DNA from: Cytophagales bacterium
GTDB taxonomy: Bacteria; Bacteroidota; Bacteroidia; Cytophagales; Cyclobacteriaceae
Length of the DNA stretch: 64,000 nt
Direction: 5' to 3'
Assembly (NCBI GenBank): GCA_022360015.1
Contig: JAKSDQ010000071.1
Coordinates: forward strand, 124,001 to 188,000
Shown here: positions 42,563 to 50,803 of the stretch, one piece after another
Layout: every line of letters starts with the position of its first letter
Position numbering within the stretch: position 1 is the first letter of the stretch
Made by a program: the position numbers and the translations under genes
The notes under the pieces: generated by a model
Told to the model about the DNA's origin: nothing
Database searches by the model: none
What the model saw: only the letters and a program-made list of their open reading frames with translations

Positions 42563-44620
42563 ATGGAAGAAGCGACGCCTTTATTTGACAGGGACTTGAG
42601 CTGGTTAATTTTTAATCACCGCGTACTGCAGGAAGCCAAGGATCCCAACGTACCTCTTTATGAACGAATCAAATTTCTATCTATATATTCATCAAATCTC
42701 GATGAATTTTTCAGGGTCAGGGTAGCCTCTTGGCAAAGCCTCAATAAGCTGGGCAAGAAAAAAGTGAAAAAGAATCTGCCTGTTGACCCAAAGACTATTT
42801 TACATGAAATTCATGAAAAAGTAAACCGGCAATTGGATGAATTCGGTCAGGTTTTCAGAAATGAACTGTTACCTGAACTGCGATCAAACAAGATATTCGT
42901 ACATCTGAATGAGACAATACCCGAGGAGTTTTCTGCCGAAACGGAATACTATTTCAGAAGCAGGGTACTGGCCTATATCCAACCTTATTTTTTAAACAGA
43001 GAAAACAATCGGGAACCTTTTCTCAATAACCGGGGCATTTATCTGGCGCTTCAACTCCAACCGCCTTCGGAAAACACGCCATGTTTTGCCTATGTCAATA
43101 TTCCTTCTGATCACCTTCCACGGTTCTTTAAAGTAAACTCCGTTGTAGATGGTCATCACTATGTCCTGCTTGACGACATACTAAAGGCCAATTTGCACAT
43201 CGTTTTTCCCGGTTATGATATACTGGCCTGTCATAGTATCAAACTCAATAAAAGTGCGGATTTGAATATAGAGGATGAGTACTCAGGCGACCTGGTAGAA
43301 AAAATATCCAAACAACTGGCAAAAAGAAACGTTGGCCCGCCATCAAGGTTTTTGTATGATCAGGAAATGAACGAAAACCTGCTGAAACAGCTCGTAGATA
43401 CTTTCGGGCTAAGTGAGGATGAACTGGTGCCAGGAGGGAGATATCATAATTTGAATGATTTCATGAAACTTCCCAATCCCCTCTACCCCAAGCTAAAGTA
43501 TCCGGGGCAATTGCCTGTGAAAAAAACTGTTTTAGATCAGGGTCAATCGATTTTTGAAACCATCCGGGAAAAGGATGTGATTTTACATTTTCCTTACCAG
43601 TCGTACGACTACGTATTGCGCTTTTTCAATGAAGCTGCTACCGACCCCGAAGTAGAAGAAATAAAAGTTACCTTGTATCGTATAGCTGCAAATTCAGTGA
43701 TTGCCAATGCATTGATCAGTGCGGTAAACAATGGTAAAAAGGTAACAGTATTTGTAGAATTAAAAGCGCGGTTTGATGAGGAAAACAATATCCGGTGGGC
43801 AAAAAAGATGCAAAACGCGGGCATTAACATTATCTATAGCATCCCGGGTTTGAAGGTACACGCTAAAGTGGCCCTGGTGAAAATGAAAAGTAAAAAAGGG
43901 GAATTAAAGGCCTATGCGTTCTTTGGTACCGGCAATTTTAACGAAAGCACAGCCAGCATTTATGCAGATCATGGTTTACTGACAAGTCATCACACCATGG
44001 TTTCCGAGCTCGATCAGGTTTTTAACTACCTGCATAAAAAGAAAAAAATCACCGGGTTTGAGCACCTGCTGGTAGCAAAATTCAACCTTCAGGAACGTTT
44101 TCTCGAAATGATTGACCGGGAAATAGATTATGCACGGAAAGGAGAAGTGGCGGAAATCATCATAAAACTAAACAACCTGGAAGATGAAGTCATGATTAAC
44201 AAGCTTTATGAAGCCAGCCAGGCGGGGGTCCGGATAAAGTTGATTGTCAGAGGCATCTGCTGCCTTATTCCCAATGAAATGCATCATAGTGAAAACATCG
44301 AGATATATCGCCTGGTAGATATGTATCTGGAACATGCCCGTATTTTTGTGTTCAGGCATGGAGGGGAAAACAACATGTATTTATCTTCAGCCGATTGGAT
44401 GAAGCGAAATCTTTATCGCCGTATTGAAGTGGGCTTTCCCATATATGATCCGGCTATTAAGAAAGAACTGATGCAACTCATCAATCTGCAATTAAAAGAC
44501 AATACCAAATTACGAAAACTGGATAAGAATCATAAGCATTTACCTATCAAGAGGGCAAGTGGGACGAGGAAGGTTAGGTCTCAGGTTCAGTTCTATAATT
44601 GGTTGAAATCGAGGGGGTAG
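42563..44620 (+). CDS. ppk1: Polyphosphate kinase 1
   Basis: A 685-residue enzyme that makes inorganic polyphosphate from ATP. The N-terminal domain begins DRDLSWLIFNHRVLQEAKD; YSSNLDEFFRVRVA follows. The catalytic PLD-like domains contain IPGLKVHAKVALVKMKSKKG with the phosphate-accepting histidine near 432 and FFGTGNFNESTASIYADHG near 453, and the second PLD site GENNMYLSSADWMKRNLYRRIEVGFP near 600. All key blocks are present. It is probably transcribed alone. The short gap before the convergent ftsY has GGGTTCCGGGTTGC repeat sequence. Confidence 0.96.
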   Translation: MEEATPLFDRDLSWLIFNHRVLQEAKDPNVPLYERIKFLSIYSSNLDEFFRVRVASWQSLNKLGKKKVKKNLPVDPKTILHEIHEKVNRQLDEFGQVFRNELLPELRSNKIFVHLNETIPEEFSAETEYYFRSRVLAYIQPYFLNRENNREPFLNNRGIYLALQLQPPSENTPCFAYVNIPSDHLPRFFKVNSVVDGHHYVLLDDILKANLHIVFPGYDILACHSIKLNKSADLNIEDEYSGDLVEKISKQLAKRNVGPPSRFLYDQEMNENLLKQLVDTFGLSEDELVPGGRYHNLNDFMKLPNPLYPKLKYPGQLPVKKTVLDQGQSIFETIREKDVILHFPYQSYDYVLRFFNEAATDPEVEEIKVTLYRIAANSVIANALISAVNNGKKVTVFVELKARFDEENNIRWAKKMQNAGINIIYSIPGLKVHAKVALVKMKSKKGELKAYAFFGTGNFNESTASIYADHGLLTSHHTMVSELDQVFNYLHKKKKITGFEHLLVAKFNLQERFLEMIDREIDYARKGEVAEIIIKLNNLEDEVMINKLYEASQAGVRIKLIVRGICCLIPNEMHHSENIEIYRLVDMYLEHARIFVFRHGGENNMYLSSADWMKRNLYRRIEVGFPIYDPAIKKELMQLINLQLKDNTKLRKLDKNHKHLPIKRASGTRKVRSQVQFYNWLKSRG

Positions 44621-44654
44621 GTAGTGGGTTCCGGGTTGCAGGTTGAGGGAAGAT

Positions 44655-45614
44655 TTAATTTTTGCTGAATAAAGAGTCGACGAACAGATTTTTGTTGAAA
44701 ATCTGCAGATCCTCCACACCCTCACCCACGCCTATATACTTAACCGGAATCTTAAATCTGTCTGAAATGCCTATAACGACCCCTCCTTTTGCTGTGCCAT
44801 CCAGTTTGGTAATTGCCAGGGCTGTAACATCTGTAGCTTGCGTAAAAGCATTAGCCTGGATGATGGCATTCTGGCCTGTGCTACCATCCAATACCAACAA
44901 AACCTCATGAGGCGCTTCCGGAATAAACTTCCGGATTACCCTTTTTATTTTTGAAAGTTCGTTCATTAGGTTCACCTTGGTATGCAAGCGGCCTGCCGTA
45001 TCGATTATCACTACATCAGCGTTTTCCTGTACCCCTTCCTTCACAGCGTCGTAGGCAACTGAGGCAGGGTCTGTATGCATACCATGTGCTACTACCGGCA
45101 CACCTACCCGCTCTCCCCATAATTTCAACTGGTCTACCGCTGCGGCCCGGAAGGTATCCGCCGCACCCAGTACTACCTTTTTATCCCTGGCCTTGAACTG
45201 AGCCGCCAATTTACCAATCGTAGTGGTCTTCCCTACGCCGTTTACGCCAACAACCATGATTACGTGAGGTTTGTGCGCTTCCGGCACATAGAAATCCTTC
45301 AAATCCTCGCTGTTATTTTCCTGTAGAAGCCCTGCTATCTCTTCCTTCAGGATTACATCGAGTTCACTGGCATTAAGATACTTGTCCCTGGAGACCCTCG
45401 CCTCTATTCTTTCAATGATTTTTACCATTGTCTCGACCCCTACATCCGACGTAATCAATATTTCTTCCAGTTCATCTAAAACTTCATCGTCGACTTTGGA
45501 CTTCCCGACAACCGCTTTGCTAATCTTCGACAAAAATGAGGTTTTGGTCTTCTCAAGACCCTTGTCCAATGACTCCTTATTTTTTTTCTTATCAAAAAGC
45601 CCGAAAAGTGCCAT
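44655..45614 (-). CDS. ftsY: Signal recognition particle receptor FtsY
   Basis: A 319-residue SRP GTPase with an NG domain and a short N-terminal region instead of the long acidic A domain. Motifs are GVNGVGKTTTIGKLAAQ near residue 120 (P-loop), DTAGRLHTKVNLMNEL near 200, TKLDGTAKGGVVIGI near 270 and the C-terminal GVGEGVEDLQIFN near 297. It receives SRP-bound ribosomes at the inner membrane for co-translational insertion. It lies downstream of rpmB-rpmG-DUF4295, with a terminator at 45676-45699 between, so it may have its own transcript or be reached by read-through. Confidence 0.97.
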   Translation of the reverse strand: MALFGLFDKKKNKESLDKGLEKTKTSFLSKISKAVVGKSKVDDEVLDELEEILITSDVGVETMVKIIERIEARVSRDKYLNASELDVILKEEIAGLLQENNSEDLKDFYVPEAHKPHVIMVVGVNGVGKTTTIGKLAAQFKARDKKVVLGAADTFRAAAVDQLKLWGERVGVPVVAHGMHTDPASVAYDAVKEGVQENADVVIIDTAGRLHTKVNLMNELSKIKRVIRKFIPEAPHEVLLVLDGSTGQNAIIQANAFTQATDVTALAITKLDGTAKGGVVIGISDRFKIPVKYIGVGEGVEDLQIFNKNLFVDSLFSKN

Positions 45615-45675
45615 GCCGGAAAGATTAATAATGGGTTTAATGTAACGCTAAATGCAAGCTGCTTAAAAGTAAAAC

Positions 45676-45699
45676 TAAAAAAGTCCCAGCAGGGACTTT
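45676..45699 (-). terminator. Terminator between DUF4295 gene and ftsY
   Basis: On minus: AAAGTCCC, loop TGCT, GGGACTTT, then TTTTTT. The perfect 8-bp stem stands 25 bases after the DUF4295 stop codon and probably ends most transcripts of the ribosomal protein unit. Confidence 0.75.
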
Positions 45700-45724
45700 C
45701 ATCAATTTTTGTCTTTCTTGCTAC

Positions 45725-45883
45725 CTATTTGGCGGAAGCCAGAACTTCTTTCACCATATCAACAGGTACCATCTCTTCTTTGAAAGTATAGGCCCCTGTT
45801 TTAGGTGACTTTACAGCTTTAATAACTTTAGCAAAATTTTTGGTCTCTTTTTTTTGCAGGGTAGCAACAACTTTCTTAGCCAT
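45725..45883 (-). CDS. DUF4295 small protein
   Basis: A 52-residue lysine-rich protein from ATG 45883 to the stop at 45725-45727: MAKKVVATLQKKETKNFAKV at the N-terminus, and GAYTFKEEMVPVDMVKE near residue 32. The location after rpmG and before ftsY and the sequence match DUF4295, a Bacteroidota-specific family. It is probably ribosome-associated because of the gene order and basic composition; that is inference. It is 2 bases from rpmG, so co-translated or coupled. Confidence 0.85.
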   Translation of the reverse strand: MAKKVVATLQKKETKNFAKVIKAVKSPKTGAYTFKEEMVPVDMVKEVLASAK

Positions 45884-45885
45884 GG

Positions 45886-46068
45886 TTATTTAATTTCTTT
45901 GTGAACAGTATGTTTTTTAAGTACCGGATTGTACTTCTTCAGCTCCAGCCTTTCGGTGGTGTTTTTCCTGTTTTTGGTGGTGATATATCTCGAGGTACCC
46001 GGTAAACCGGTTTTTTTATGCTCCGTGCACTCAAGAATTACCTGAACTCTATTACCTTTTTTTGCCAT
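45886..46068 (-). CDS. rpmG: 50S ribosomal protein L33
   Basis: A 60-residue L33 protein of the large ribosomal subunit: [19 protein letters not shown] at the N-terminus and [20 protein letters not shown] near residue 28. Of the four zinc-ribbon cysteines only one (Cys14) remains, so it is the C-minus type without zinc. It is between rpmB (40 bases upstream) and the DUF4295 gene. Confidence 0.96.
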   Translation of the reverse strand: MAKKGNRVQVILECTEHKKTGLPGTSRYITTKNRKNTTERLELKKYNPVLKKHTVHKEIK

Positions 46069-46108
46069 CTTAATTAAAGTAAAATTTTTTAATCACCGGA
46101 ACCAACGC

Positions 46109-46348
46109 CTATACTAAAACATTGCCTTGTTTTCTGGCTTTTCTCAAGACACTGGTAATGCCGTTCTTATTAATCGTTCTTAACACTGAAGCAGATACTT
46201 TCAGGGTGATCCACTTATCTTCTTCAGGAATATAGAAACGCTTTTTATGCAAGTTGGGATAAAACTTTCTTTTAGTTTTATTATGTGCGTGTGAAACATT
46301 ATTCCCACTTAAAGGCCTCTTTCCCGATATTTGACAAACTCTAGCCAT
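46109..46348 (-). CDS. rpmB: 50S ribosomal protein L28
   Basis: A 79-residue L28 protein: [20 protein letters not shown] with the N-terminal conserved Cys and Gly, and [20 protein letters not shown] following. It is the first gene of rpmB-rpmG-DUF4295, with the promoter at 46385-46416. The order is the usual one of Bacteroidota. Confidence 0.96.
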   Translation of the reverse strand: MARVCQISGKRPLSGNNVSHAHNKTKRKFYPNLHKKRFYIPEEDKWITLKVSASVLRTINKNGITSVLRKARKQGNVLV

Positions 46349-46384
46349 GATGCTTTATTTTTCTTCTTTTTTCTAAAGAGTTCG

Positions 46385-46416
46385 CAAATATCGGAAGCTT
46401 TTAATAAGAATCCAAA
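46385..46416 (-). promoter_or_regulatory. Promoter for rpmB-rpmG-DUF4295
   Basis: On minus: TTTG (46413-46416), 20 bases, then GATATTTG (46385-46392), one base from TAnnTTTG. Transcription would start about 46378, 30 bases before the rpmB ATG. Confidence 0.5.
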
Positions 46417-46546
46417 CTTTCCGCCGCGTATTCCAGGTTAAACATAGCTGATTTTTGAATAGTCTTGATAAATATTTAATTATTTTATCTTCAGGTACTT
46501 TTCTATTGCGCTCATATAACTTAATTCCTAACCTGGCGCCAGTGGC

Positions 46547-46576
46547 TGTTGCACAACGTTTCCGACAAAATTCTTT
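46547..46576. repeat. Dispersed repeat element, copy 3 (partial)
   Basis: TGTTGCACAAC (46547-46557) followed by GACAAAATTCTTTGTGTC, the same parts as at 24301-24334. The inverted arms of the other copies are missing here. The rest of 46417-46635 holds nothing else I can name. Confidence 0.65.
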
Positions 46577-46635
46577 GTGTCCCGGTGGCTTTATGTTTAA
46601 CCATTTTTTTGTAAATGAAAAGTACTTTTTTTCAA

Positions 46636-48171
46636 CTACATCCAGGTTTCCTCATAGCTCTCCACTTTATAGAGTATATAATTCTGAAGCTGTAGAGCCG
46701 TATCATAACTCAGATAGTTAATAGAAAAATTTCTGCCGGCAGAAAACAACTCCAGCGAAGCGAGGCGATTCCTTTTTTGGTAAGGGCTTTGGCTCAGTTT
46801 TACTCCCTGCACCTTGTGGAAAAACATCATCTTGTTTTGATGGGAAAACAAACCGTACTGAATTTTTAAGATATCTTCGGAAAGGAAAAGCTGCCATTTG
46901 TTATAATAAACTTTTACAGCGACAAAAGCCAGAGGAATCCAAAGCAGGAAGAACAGTCCATAAAATCCATTCAACATACAGGTCAATGCGGTCAAAAAAA
47001 CTGCCGGTAAAATACCTAAGAAAAGAAGGTATCTTCTGATAAATAACCTGCTCATTGGATGCCTGGAATAATGAACGACCTCCTGATTACCGAAAATAAG
47101 ATCAAGTACTGTCTTGACATGCCGGCGATAGCAACCCGGCACGCTGATTGTCTTTTTACTGTTAAGCTCAGTACCTGCCGCCGGGTACATGCGGAACACA
47201 AAAAGACCAAATAATTTCTTAATAAGGTTATCACCCCATGAAACACTCTGGATCTTGCTGAGGGTGGTGGATTGTTCTTGCCTTTCAAAGAGGCCATACC
47301 GTTTTTTAATGGCTTCACCAGTTTCTAGCAGGCGAAAATTAAAGTTTCTGAAAAAGACAAGACCCAGGGAAACAATCAAGGAAAGCAGCAGGACAATGGC
47401 GATCGTTAGACCCAGCCTTCCCAACCACTCATTTCCAATAAAACCTGTCAGTTCTTCAATCTTTTCTTCCTCATTGAAATTCAGTTGTTTTTTTAGCTGG
47501 TCATAAATGTTCCAGACAAAAGCTGCAAAAATAACCATCGATCTTAAATGGTTCTGGGAAATGCCGATTTTAATTAAATCGACAGGTTGAAGCCGGAGCA
47601 GGGTTTTTGTTTCCCTTTTTTTCCAGGTATGATCCTCCGTTTTGTCACTATCCAATGGGCTACTTTCCCCCTCCACCAACTGTTCGGTAGCACCTCTCCG
47701 GTCCAGGATGTAATCCCTGAATTGTTTAGCCCTGTTTTCACGCAGCGCTTCCAGGCTAATTTCCTCAGTGCCCGAACCGGCAGCGTCTATTTCCAGGGTA
47801 AGTACACCTAAGGCCTGTTGCAGAATATTCTGCTTAAAATTAATCGTTTGAACTTTGTCAAAAGGAAGGCTTATTTTGGTTTTATACAAGATACCTTTTT
47901 CAATAATAATTTCTTCGCCCAGCACATAATAAAAGAAGCGTTGGTAAGACAAATAGGAAAAAACAATGTAAATAGTAACAATGACGAAACCAAGCACATA
48001 AATTTGCCAATCATCAAGCGATAATTTTCTCAGTGCTAAAAATGCAGGGACCAGGAGTGCCCAGCCTTTTCTAAAAGTATTATTGATAAATTTTAAAATG
48101 AAAATTAAAATCGCAGCCCTGGATTGCCTGGCAGGAACGTTGAAATTAGCTTCTGGGTTTGTTGTGGTCAT
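46636..48171 (-). CDS. PH-domain membrane protein, YdbT-like
   Basis: A 511-residue membrane protein. Several hydrophobic segments occur near residues 30-65, 205-230, 245-275 and 375-410; between them are bacterial PH (bPH2) domains such as GILYKTKISLPFDKVQTINF near 95, RYGLFERQEQSTTLSKIQS near 290 and KIQYGLFSHQNKMMFFHKV near 437. The architecture, three bPH2 domains with paired segments, is as in B. subtilis YdbT, whose function is poorly known. Start at ATG 48171; a TTG at 48186 is also in frame. It overlaps the upstream PH gene by 26 bases. Confidence 0.8.
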   Translation of the reverse strand: MTTTNPEANFNVPARQSRAAILIFILKFINNTFRKGWALLVPAFLALRKLSLDDWQIYVLGFVIVTIYIVFSYLSYQRFFYYVLGEEIIIEKGILYKTKISLPFDKVQTINFKQNILQQALGVLTLEIDAAGSGTEEISLEALRENRAKQFRDYILDRRGATEQLVEGESSPLDSDKTEDHTWKKRETKTLLRLQPVDLIKIGISQNHLRSMVIFAAFVWNIYDQLKKQLNFNEEEKIEELTGFIGNEWLGRLGLTIAIVLLLSLIVSLGLVFFRNFNFRLLETGEAIKKRYGLFERQEQSTTLSKIQSVSWGDNLIKKLFGLFVFRMYPAAGTELNSKKTISVPGCYRRHVKTVLDLIFGNQEVVHYSRHPMSRLFIRRYLLFLGILPAVFLTALTCMLNGFYGLFFLLWIPLAFVAVKVYYNKWQLFLSEDILKIQYGLFSHQNKMMFFHKVQGVKLSQSPYQKRNRLASLELFSAGRNFSINYLSYDTALQLQNYILYKVESYEETWM

Positions 48172-48676
48172 TAATCTGATTGACAAGAAATTCTTTTATA
48201 CGCGCAGCTTCCTCCTTTTTTAATCCGGGCAATCTTAAATCGCTGCTTTGCCCACCTGCGGTGAATATATTTAATTTGGCCAAATTATAGGTCTTTTCAA
48301 AGGGTCCCTGACTTAATTCGCAATGTTGAATGCGATTAAATGGAACAATGGTGGTACTGCTCCAGAGCCATCCTTTTCTATAAATAATATCCCGTTCACG
48401 AAGCACATAACCTTTAAATTGAAAAGCTTTGATCATGTACCACAGCGTTATAAGGTAGATAACCACCCAGGCTCCTAAAAGAATCAGGTAAACCGGGTTG
48501 AACGGAAAGCCGTCCCTAAGCCACGCAAACAAAACCAGCCCCAGTCCCGAAAATGAAAAAAAAATGGTATGGTTGACAATTTTGACTGTCAGATACCGGG
48601 GATCAAGTTTTTTAAAATCCAATGCTTCGGTAGAAGGCAATTCATTGATTTCTATGGATGGGTTTTCAAATAACAT
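48146..48676 (-). CDS. PH-domain membrane protein, YdbS-like
   Basis: A 176-residue protein with two hydrophobic segments (about 40-60 and 65-85) followed by one bPH2 domain (about 90-160; GYVLRERDIIYRKGWLWSS, FNRIQHCELSQGPFEKTYNL). It pairs with the YdbT-like gene just downstream, as ydbS-ydbT do in Bacillus. Together they probably form one membrane complex; some relatives help cells resist secreted antimicrobial peptides, but this is not shown here. Confidence 0.8.
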   Translation of the reverse strand: MLFENPSIEINELPSTEALDFKKLDPRYLTVKIVNHTIFFSFSGLGLVLFAWLRDGFPFNPVYLILLGAWVVIYLITLWYMIKAFQFKGYVLRERDIIYRKGWLWSSTTIVPFNRIQHCELSQGPFEKTYNLAKLNIFTAGGQSSDLRLPGLKKEEAARIKEFLVNQINDHNKPRS

Positions 48677-48715
48677 GGATCAACAGCGACTCAATTACAG
48701 GCTTATTTTTAATAC

Positions 48716-49369
48716 TTAAAATAACGATGCGATAGTTTCAATATTGAGTTCAGTGAAATTATCAATGATTAAATCCGTATCGCTCAATTCCTCCCTGGTA
48801 TGGGTGGTCGTGATACCAATCACTTTGGTGCCAGCCGCCCTGGCCGAGCTTACACCCGACAGCGAATCCTCAATTACCACACAATGCCCGGGTTTATAAT
48901 TTATAGCCGCAGCGGTTTTTAAATAAATTTCCGGATCCGGCTTACCTTTGTTTACGTACGAATCATCCAAAATGGTCGTAAAAAATTCTCCCATGTGCGT
49001 TGCTTGCAGGGTAAAATCAACATTGGCCCGGGGGGCAGATGTGGCGATGGCCCTGGTAATGTTCTTTTCTTCCAACAGCTCCAGAAACGCTATGAGTCCT
49101 TTCACAGGCTTTACAAAACCCTTATACAATCTTCGAAAAAGCGCCTCTTTCTCATCGGCATACTTTTTCAGCTCCTCGCCTGTAACCTGACCGTTAAAAA
49201 GGTTGGTAATCCAGTCCTTATTGGTCCGTCCGTAAATCTTCTCACGCAGTTCCTCTTCCGTTAGCTGGTAGCCATGGGAAAGGCAAAATTGTACAAGTGC
49301 CTTTTTATGGTAAGGGTTACTTTCGACCAACACCCCATCCATATCAAAAATAACAGCAAAATCTTTCAT
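48716..49369 (-). CDS. HAD-superfamily phosphatase, beta-phosphoglucomutase-like
   Basis: A 217-residue HAD hydrolase. Motif I is FDMDGVLVESNPYH (Asp9 as nucleophile), the cap domain covers about 15-90, motif II is AIATSAPRANV near 111, motif III GKPDPEIY near 145, and motif IV VIEDSLSGVSSARAAG near 167. The helical cap and sequence resemble beta-phosphoglucomutase and sugar-phosphate phosphatases. The substrate is not assigned. It is at the head of a minus-strand gap of 39 bases to the PH genes, possibly co-transcribed. Confidence 0.88.
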   Translation of the reverse strand: MKDFAVIFDMDGVLVESNPYHKKALVQFCLSHGYQLTEEELREKIYGRTNKDWITNLFNGQVTGEELKKYADEKEALFRRLYKGFVKPVKGLIAFLELLEEKNITRAIATSAPRANVDFTLQATHMGEFFTTILDDSYVNKGKPDPEIYLKTAAAINYKPGHCVVIEDSLSGVSSARAAGTKVIGITTTHTREELSDTDLIIDNFTELNIETIASLF

Positions 49370-49534
49370 AAATATTTTCTGAACAAAATCCGGCTTTAAA
49401 ATGCATAGGCCCGCAAAATAGAAAGTATTTTCAAAAAATGACTGTTTTTTTGGATTATATGCAGATTATTCTTTTCGGAATCAGGGCTTATTTTAGTAAA
49501 TTTGCGGATAGTAGAAATTTGTAAACCCAAAAAT

Positions 49535-50779
49535 ATGATCTCTATTCTTTCTTCAAGTGATGAGGCTATTGCCTTAGAAAACAGGTACGGCGCCCACAAT
49601 TACCACCCTTTGCCCGTGGTACTTTCAAAAGGTGAAGGTGTATATCTCTGGGATGTGGAAGGAAGAAAATATTACGATTTCCTGTCGGCCTACAGTGCGG
49701 TAAACCAGGGACATTGCCATCCGCGTATCGTTAAGGCCCTTAAGGAACAGGCCGATACGCTAACGTTGACATCCAGGGCTTTTCATAACGATGTGCTGGG
49801 TGTATATGAAAAATATATCACTGAGTATTTTGGTTATGACAAGGTGCTTCCCATGAACACCGGGGCTGAGGGAGTGGAAACGGCCATTAAACTTTGCCGG
49901 AAATGGGGGTATGAGAAAAAAGGTGTAGCCGAAAATACCGCCAAAATTATTGTTTTTGAAAACAACTTCCACGGCCGCACTACAACCATTATCTCTTTCT
50001 CCAATGACCCTGATGCTAAAAAACACTTCGGCCCTTACACACCCGGGTTTATCAAAATACCTTACAACAATACAAAAGCACTGGCTGAGGCATTAGCAGA
50101 AAAGGACGTGGTAGGCGTGCTGGTAGAACCCATCCAGGGCGAGGCCGGGGTTTATGTACCAGACGAAGGATTTCTGAAAGATGTTTACGATTTATGCAGG
50201 AAACATCATGTTTTGTTTATTGGTGATGAAATCCAAACGGGCATTGCACGAACAGGAAAACTGCTTACCTGTGATTATGAAGATGTAAAAGCCGACATAC
50301 TGATCCTGGGCAAGGCCATTTCGGGCGGGGTATACCCTGTGTCGGCAGTGCTGGCAGATGACCATATTATGGAGGTGATGCAACCCGGGCAGCATGGCAG
50401 TACGTTTGGCGGTAACCCTCTGGGAAGTAAAGTGGCCATCACCGCCCTGCAAGTGGTAAAAGATGAAAAACTTGCTGAAAATGCCTTCAGGTTGGGTAAT
50501 TTATTCAGGGAAAGGATGAATCAATTGATCGCCAAAACAAGCATTATTCAACTGGTAAGGGGAAAGGGGCTGCTTAACGCCATTGTGATCAACGATACAC
50601 CTGAAAGTTCAACAGCATGGGATATTTGTATGGCTTTAAAAGATAATGGTTTACTGGCTAAGCCTACGCATGGAAATATCATTCGTTTTGCCCCTCCACT
50701 GGTAATGACCGAAGAACAACTGCACGAATGCTGTGACATTATTGAAAAAACCATAATTACCTTCGAAGAGCTAGCTTAG
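49535..50779 (+). CDS. rocD: Ornithine aminotransferase
   Basis: A 414-residue fold-type I PLP enzyme that converts ornithine and 2-oxoglutarate into glutamate semialdehyde and glutamate. Blocks: [21 protein letters not shown] near residue 17, [19 protein letters not shown] near 108, [15 protein letters not shown] near 146, [14 protein letters not shown] near 238, and the PLP lysine in [16 protein letters not shown] near 265. Start at ATG 49535 ([17 protein letters not shown]); a TTG at 49502 is unlikely. No neighbouring arginine genes are seen. The final 30 bases before the convergent M56 gene contain a hairpin with GCCTTGG. Confidence 0.93.
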   Translation: MISILSSSDEAIALENRYGAHNYHPLPVVLSKGEGVYLWDVEGRKYYDFLSAYSAVNQGHCHPRIVKALKEQADTLTLTSRAFHNDVLGVYEKYITEYFGYDKVLPMNTGAEGVETAIKLCRKWGYEKKGVAENTAKIIVFENNFHGRTTTIISFSNDPDAKKHFGPYTPGFIKIPYNNTKALAEALAEKDVVGVLVEPIQGEAGVYVPDEGFLKDVYDLCRKHHVLFIGDEIQTGIARTGKLLTCDYEDVKADILILGKAISGGVYPVSAVLADDHIMEVMQPGQHGSTFGGNPLGSKVAITALQVVKDEKLAENAFRLGNLFRERMNQLIAKTSIIQLVRGKGLLNAIVINDTPESSTAWDICMALKDNGLLAKPTHGNIIRFAPPLVMTEEQLHECCDIIEKTIITFEELA

Positions 50780-50803
50780 ATAGCCCCCTTTGTGCCTTGG
50801 TGG